From contig NW_027467782.1 in NCBI RefSeq assembly GCF_004210375.1, positions 31,165,276 to 31,229,275 of the forward strand: 64,000 bases of DNA, written 5' to 3'. The notes beneath the pieces are model-generated. The model did not search any database and had not been told where the DNA came from. It saw nothing but the letters and a program-made list of their open reading frames with translations. A program made the position numbers and the translations under genes. Source of the stretch: Tachypleus tridentatus. Lineage: Eukaryota > Arthropoda > Merostomata > Xiphosura > Limulidae. Positions 59,630-64,000 of the stretch are shown in pieces; position 1 is the stretch's first letter, and each line of letters opens with the position of its first letter.

Positions 59630-60425
59630 ATACACTCAGTGGCTACCTCATTAGGTACATCTGCAAATAACCAAACAGTGAATAATGTGGCTGTGACTCA
59701 CTATATAAAGCATGTAGACGGGTCAAAAGTTCAGTTGTTGTTCGACCAAACATTAGAATGGGAAGATGCAACTTTGACCATGGAATGATTGTTGGTGTCA
59801 GGTGTGATGGTTCCAGCATCTCAGAAACTGAGATTTTTATGTACTACAATCTCTAGAGTTTATAGAGAATGATGCAAAAGAAAAAAAACATCCAGTAAGC
59901 AGCAGTTATGTGGGTGAAAACACCTTGTTAATGAGAGAGGTCAAAAGAGAATGGTCAGACTCGCTTGAAGCTAAGAGAAATGCCACAAATATTAAAATAA
60001 CCACTCTTTACAACATTGAGTTTCAGAGGGCATCACTGAATGCACAACACATTGAAAGTTGAAGCAGTTTGGCTTCATCAGCAGAAGATCTTACCAGCTT
60101 CCACTTCTGTCATCTAAGAACAGGACAACGAGGCTACAGTAGGGATGGGATCACAAAACTGGAAGATGAAAGATTGAAAAACATTGCCTGTTCTGAAAAA
60201 TTTGATTTCTTCTGCAACATGCAGATGGTATGGTCAGAATGTGGCATAACCAGCATGAAGCTGGAATTGAATTATGATATTGAGTCAGTATAGGCGAAAA
60301 TCCTAAGGAATGTTTCTAGCACCTTGTTGAATCCACATCGTGAAGAATTCAGGTTGTTCTAGAGGCAGAAGGAGGTCCTATCTAGTAGTAGATAGGTGTA
60401 CCTAATAAAGTGGCCACTGGGTGTT
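59630..60425 (+). mobile_element. Non-autonomous Tc1-like element, right-arm copy
   Basis: Mirror of 44046-44841 at the corresponding place in the same intron, so it was inserted before the two arms separated. Confidence 0.85.
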
Positions 60426-61116
60426 GGGTAATATTTTAAAATTGTTTACTTTAATTTAGCATTAGGTACAAGCAATAGTTTATTCATTAAGACATCTTTC
60501 GTCTTGTTAGATTTACTGAGACTTAAGTGTAGAAGAGAAACACGAGAGGAGTCTCTCAAAAGTATAGCTTTAATTTTTCATTAATTTGATATTAGTAATC
60601 TGAACACAGTGTTAAAATAAAAATTTAGAAATCACTGTAGGCTTACAGTAGTTGGCTGCAATTAGAATAATTCATACTGATTTTTAAAAAAATAATAAAA
60701 CTTCAGGTTTTTCTAACGAGGCATCTGAAACATGACTTCTGTAATTGTCATATGTAGGTGTGTATGGATTTATTTTTTTTTTAGATCAATTAGTTTACCC
60801 TTGTATTTTTGGTAGAGGCATTTTATTTTGTTAGTATATTATCTAGAAGAGACTCTGTTTAAAAATATTGTATAAACAATAAGTATTTTGGAAATGCAAC
60901 AGAATATGTAGACAAATAAATTTAATGTTAATAAAACCCAAGAATGTTTGTACTGATAATTATCTTGAGCAAGTTCAGTTGTGCATAATTCTACTTGCTA
61001 TCACTTACACACATACATGTATGAAAAAATAAAATTCTACAGAAATGTAAACCTTTAGTGATTTAGAAGTTTCTTTGGGTAAATGGGAATGTGTTATGTT
61101 GGTTTTCTTTTTGCAG

Positions 61117-61165
61117 CATTTTTCAGTGAAGTAGAAAAGTTTGGAAACATGCCTTTCACTTTGAG
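61117..61165 (+). CDS. PA2G4: PA2G4 exon, right copy, one codon shorter
   Basis: 49 nt. Encodes (A)FFSEVEKFGNMPFTL(R): one AAG codon missing relative to the left copy and to the human RR pair. Frame and splice phases are kept. Donor reads GTTATT instead of GTATTT. Confidence 0.93.
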
Positions 61166-61614
61166 GTTATTGTCAAGATTTTTTTATTTATGCATGTCTA
61201 ATTTCAAATATAATACTTAAAACATAAGGTAATAGATTTGAAAGTTCATACAAATTATTTAGTTGCTCTGTTGTACTTAAGAAACTTAAAATTTTTATTG
61301 TAGGTTATATTGCTTTAATGGTTGATGATCATTGTTAATGAAATGTTTCTTTTATACACACAAAAAATATGCAACTATCACATACAAAGAATGATTTATT
61401 AAATATTTTATTTTCATATATTAATTATAAATGTGAGATATTTTTTGTGTGTATGTGCTTGAATATTTGTTATGCTGAGGAGTTTGCAAGGTAAATGTCG
61501 AAACGTTTTCATTTTGTAACTAGTGTTATGTTTACCTTTTAAAATTTAGATTCTGTGGTCTGTTCTACACCAAGTGTTTAAGATGGGAATGATTTCTAGC
61601 ACAAAAATGTATGT

Positions 61615-61800
61615 TAAGACGGCTGTTATGGTTGTTAGAACTTATATTAAAATAAGTAGAGAACAACGTTTCCACCTTCTAGGTCATCTTCAGGTTACCA
61701 AAGAGAAAGTTTGCAATTGACTGTTCCCAAGCACATGTCTTAGGAACGAGTGTAAACATGTAAGGGATTGTAGGTGGTGTTGCACTTAACATACCAATAT
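61615..61800 (-). mobile_element. Penelope-like terminal fragment, right-arm copy
   Basis: Mirror of 42640-42835 ('ggtcatcttcaggttaccaa'). Confidence 0.8.
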
Positions 61801-62004
61801 CTAGATGGCTTTTTTTTTGAAATATTTCTGTTAAATTGAGAAATTAACTAACATACAGTACTAACATGTGGATTACATTTTACTGTTTCATATCAATCTT
61901 ATTAACATTAGTTCATAAATTAGTAGTTGAATAACATTTTGAAAGGAGTCAAGAAATACAAAATGTAGCTTTTGACCCACGTCAGTAGGAAATATAAATG
62001 TATT

Positions 62005-62785
62005 CTTAAAGCAATTGGTATGAATATTGAAACTTTAATTAAAATAATGTACATAACGGTGTTTTGACCTTCTTAGGTCGTCTTTAGGACAACAAAGTTT
62101 GTAATTGACCATTGCTGGGTACATATCTTGGCAACAAGACTGAAAGGGGCACAGAATTGTGAGGGATGTTGCAGTTAGATGTTAGGTTAGTAATTAGAAT
62201 AGGCGTAAAGGTGTTCCTTTATATTGGTTTAACTATGGTTTTTTTTTTTTATAAGTAGGGATTCTTTATTTTTTATATATTTGTATCTCTACTTAGTATC
62301 TTGGTATTTTCATGGTTGTGTTGTGTTTATTTGATTTGCAATGTTCAAAACGTGTGAAGGTGTTTTTTTTTGGTGTTCATTGAAACTAGTTTCCATTTTT
62401 CTGCTTGTTTCTCCATTATAAAAGTTGTGGCATTTACACTGTATTTCATAAATAATGTTGGTGTTATTTTTTGTCAGTGTAGTTTTTACATAGTATGGAC
62501 TTTAGTTTTGTACCTGGTTTATGAATAAATTTGATGTATAGTGAAATGTTGTGTTTTGTTATAGTCCAGTATTGGTATTTTTCTGTGGATTTCTGTTTTG
62601 AATTGTGTGCAGTTCTTGCAATATTGAGGTTGAGAAATGTTATTTGGTTAGTGTATGGAGTTAATGTGGTTGAAATAAAAAAAGTGTGCATCCAGCTGTT
62701 ATATTGACACAATATCTGTACCAGTATAGTGGTGGGTGTAAGACTGAATTGATCACTTGAGATTCGATCTGTATCATGAAAATGT
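62005..62785 (-). mobile_element. Penelope-like element, right-arm copy
   Basis: Mirror of 41640-42415. The minus frames 62712-62464 and 62891-62661 keep ANIFMIQIESQVINS, HPPLYWYRY (the region of the catalytic YxDD) and KPGTKLKSILCKNYTDK. Confidence 0.82.
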
Positions 62786-62839
62786 TGGCTAGAACTTGTG
62801 GCATGTGATTGCCCAGATTTAAGCCATTTATTTGTAGGT

Positions 62840-62960
62840 CAGTTTTCAAACTTTTTTTTAACCTGAAGATGATCTCAGAAGGTCGAAACATTGTTCTTTA
62901 TGTTAGTTTAAAAGTTTTGTTACCCACACCAGTTTTCTTGAGAATACATTTTCAGTCATT
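62840..62960 (+). mobile_element. Additional Penelope-like terminus, only in the right arm
   Basis: 'aacctgaagatgatctcaga', 'aggtcgaaacattgttcttt', 'ttacccacaccagttttctt'. No partner in the left arm. Confidence 0.7.
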
Positions 62961-63301
62961 TTCTTGTATGTCGGGTAAATATAAGTATTTGGGCCATTTT
63001 CGATGCAGACATTAATAGTTTTACATAAAAGATGAAAAACTTGTATTACTCATTGTGATAATGTTAATCGTTAACATATAAAGCTAATGTTATTGTTAGG
63101 TTTTTAAAGCTACATTGTTTTATGTGGTTGATTTGAATAGATAATGTGTTATAAGTATATGAAGATGTTTTAGTAAAGTAAAGGAATTTATTTTTCACTG
63201 ATTCATTGAATATGTATATCAAATCCAGGTAATATTATTTATAATAATTAAACTATTTGTTTTGCTATTGCACATATACATACTTTCTGTTCTATCTTTA
63301 G

Positions 63302-63396
63302 GGCCTTGGAAGATGAAAAGAAGGCCAGGATGGGTGTGGTAGAATGTGTTAATCATAAACTAATAGAACCTTTCACAGTTTTATATGAAAAGGAAG
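63302..63396 (+). CDS. PA2G4: PA2G4 exon, right copy
   Basis: 95 nt with the same protein as the left copy ([31 protein letters not shown]). Acceptor TTTAG at 63297-63301, donor GTTTGT at 63397. The following exon would lie past the window end. Confidence 0.95.
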
Positions 63397-63581
63397 GTTT
63401 GTTGATTGCTGTATACTATTTTTTTAAATTTATTGATTGTGGAAATTTAGCATAATCATATTTGTTATTTTATAAAAGGTATTTAAGAATAAAATCATTA
63501 TTACAAGATAACTACATGAACAAAAATGTTGTAATTGTGTCAAAATTTTGAGAAAAAGAATTTTTGGAATTATGTAAGTTG

Positions 63582-63585
<4 letters not shown>

Positions 63586-63613
<28 letters not shown>
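63586..63613 (+). repeat. CT microsatellite
   Basis: About 14 CT units. The mirror site near 41173 has only a few GA units followed by a G run, a length difference expected between alleles or after duplication. Confidence 0.95.
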
Positions 63614-64000
63614 AATCATCTTGTTTGTTTCAACTTTTGAAGTTTTTGCCAGCATATAACCATTTCAACACAGGCATGGTCCCTGTGGTTGACCCTGTAA
63701 CCCTTTTGTGCTTATTACAGTTTTCATTCGATTACTTTTAAATTAGTAAACACATGTTCACAAAATTTAGTAGATTATCAGTAAACATTTCAAGGCTTCC
63801 ATATGCAAATTTTCATATGTTTTTATCAACTCTTGATGTTTGTTTAATCATGTTTTTCTCATCGCTTTTATTTTTACATGTTGCCAATCTAACATGTAAA
63901 GTAGGTTTTATTTTAAGATTAAACTTACTTTTCAGATTTGACATGCAATGTCCCTATAAAGTTCAGATAGTTTTTATCAAGTATTTCTTGAGAAAAAGTT

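Larger units (their letters stand above)
52470..64000. repeat. Giant inverted repeat, right arm
   Basis: See the left arm. Extra segments relative to the left arm: 52600-53050, about 62780-62960 (a further Penelope terminus), and about 63672-63725. The CT microsatellite at 63586-63613 is much longer than its partner near 41173. Confidence 0.97.

Noticed and set aside
40838-64000. A biological palindrome or amplicon as a new functional system
   Set aside because: Possible, but the 500-N centre, the allele-like differences and the missing 5' exons in both copies make an assembly join the better explanation. Kept as a finding with the test named.

Overview
This is an AT-rich, intron-containing, repeat-packed eukaryotic window. 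Spliced exons (GT/AG borders), a U1 snRNA, tRNA-headed SINEs, Jockey-like and CR1-like LINEs, Penelope-like elements, several Tc1/mariner lineages and a hAT relic all point to an arthropod. The long SINE (about 280 bp, tRNA head, shared body, tail near AAATTCAAAAACAAAC) is one I associate with horseshoe crabs (Limulus/Tachypleus group), so a horseshoe crab is my best guess. That guess is inference, not proof.

Layout. 1-13.5 kb is intergenic DNA made largely of transposon fossils: a LINE RNase H piece, two Tc1 families, a SINE cluster, a Jockey-like reverse transcriptase with a 418-codon open frame, a Tc1 element with long inverted ends, and a small broken Ty3/Gypsy fragment. 15.0-18.7 kb holds a SINE-rich block duplicated in tandem. 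19.36-21.48 kb holds the most novel gene: a secreted, cysteine-poor, internally repeated protein of unknown function with two inferable coding exons. 22-33 kb is mostly non-coding, with LINE and SINE pieces, a 41-bp minisatellite, a SINE nested in a mariner-type MITE, and a head-to-head pair of Penelope-like fragments. 34.0-34.17 kb is a 164-nt U1 snRNA or U1 variant on the minus strand, followed by an ORF1-like element.

From about 38 kb to the end the window is dominated by the conserved host gene PA2G4 (EBP1, proliferation-associated 2G4) and a giant imperfect inverted repeat. PA2G4 exons lie on the minus strand at 45.8, 43.3, 41.4 and 38.2 kb. The same exons, except the last, recur on the plus strand at 58.6, 61.1 and 63.3 kb. 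The arms (about 40.8-51.6 kb and 52.5-64 kb) share introns, transposons and exons, and differ by point changes and indels up to about 450 bp. They meet at exactly 500 Ns (51715-52214). Both copies stop inside the same intron and neither shows the upstream PA2G4 exons. The simplest reading is two haplotype contigs joined head-to-head by a scaffolder. A real recent inverted duplication is the alternative.

Most of the window's bulk is decayed mobile DNA. The host content I can support is PA2G4, the secreted repeat protein, and the U1 locus.
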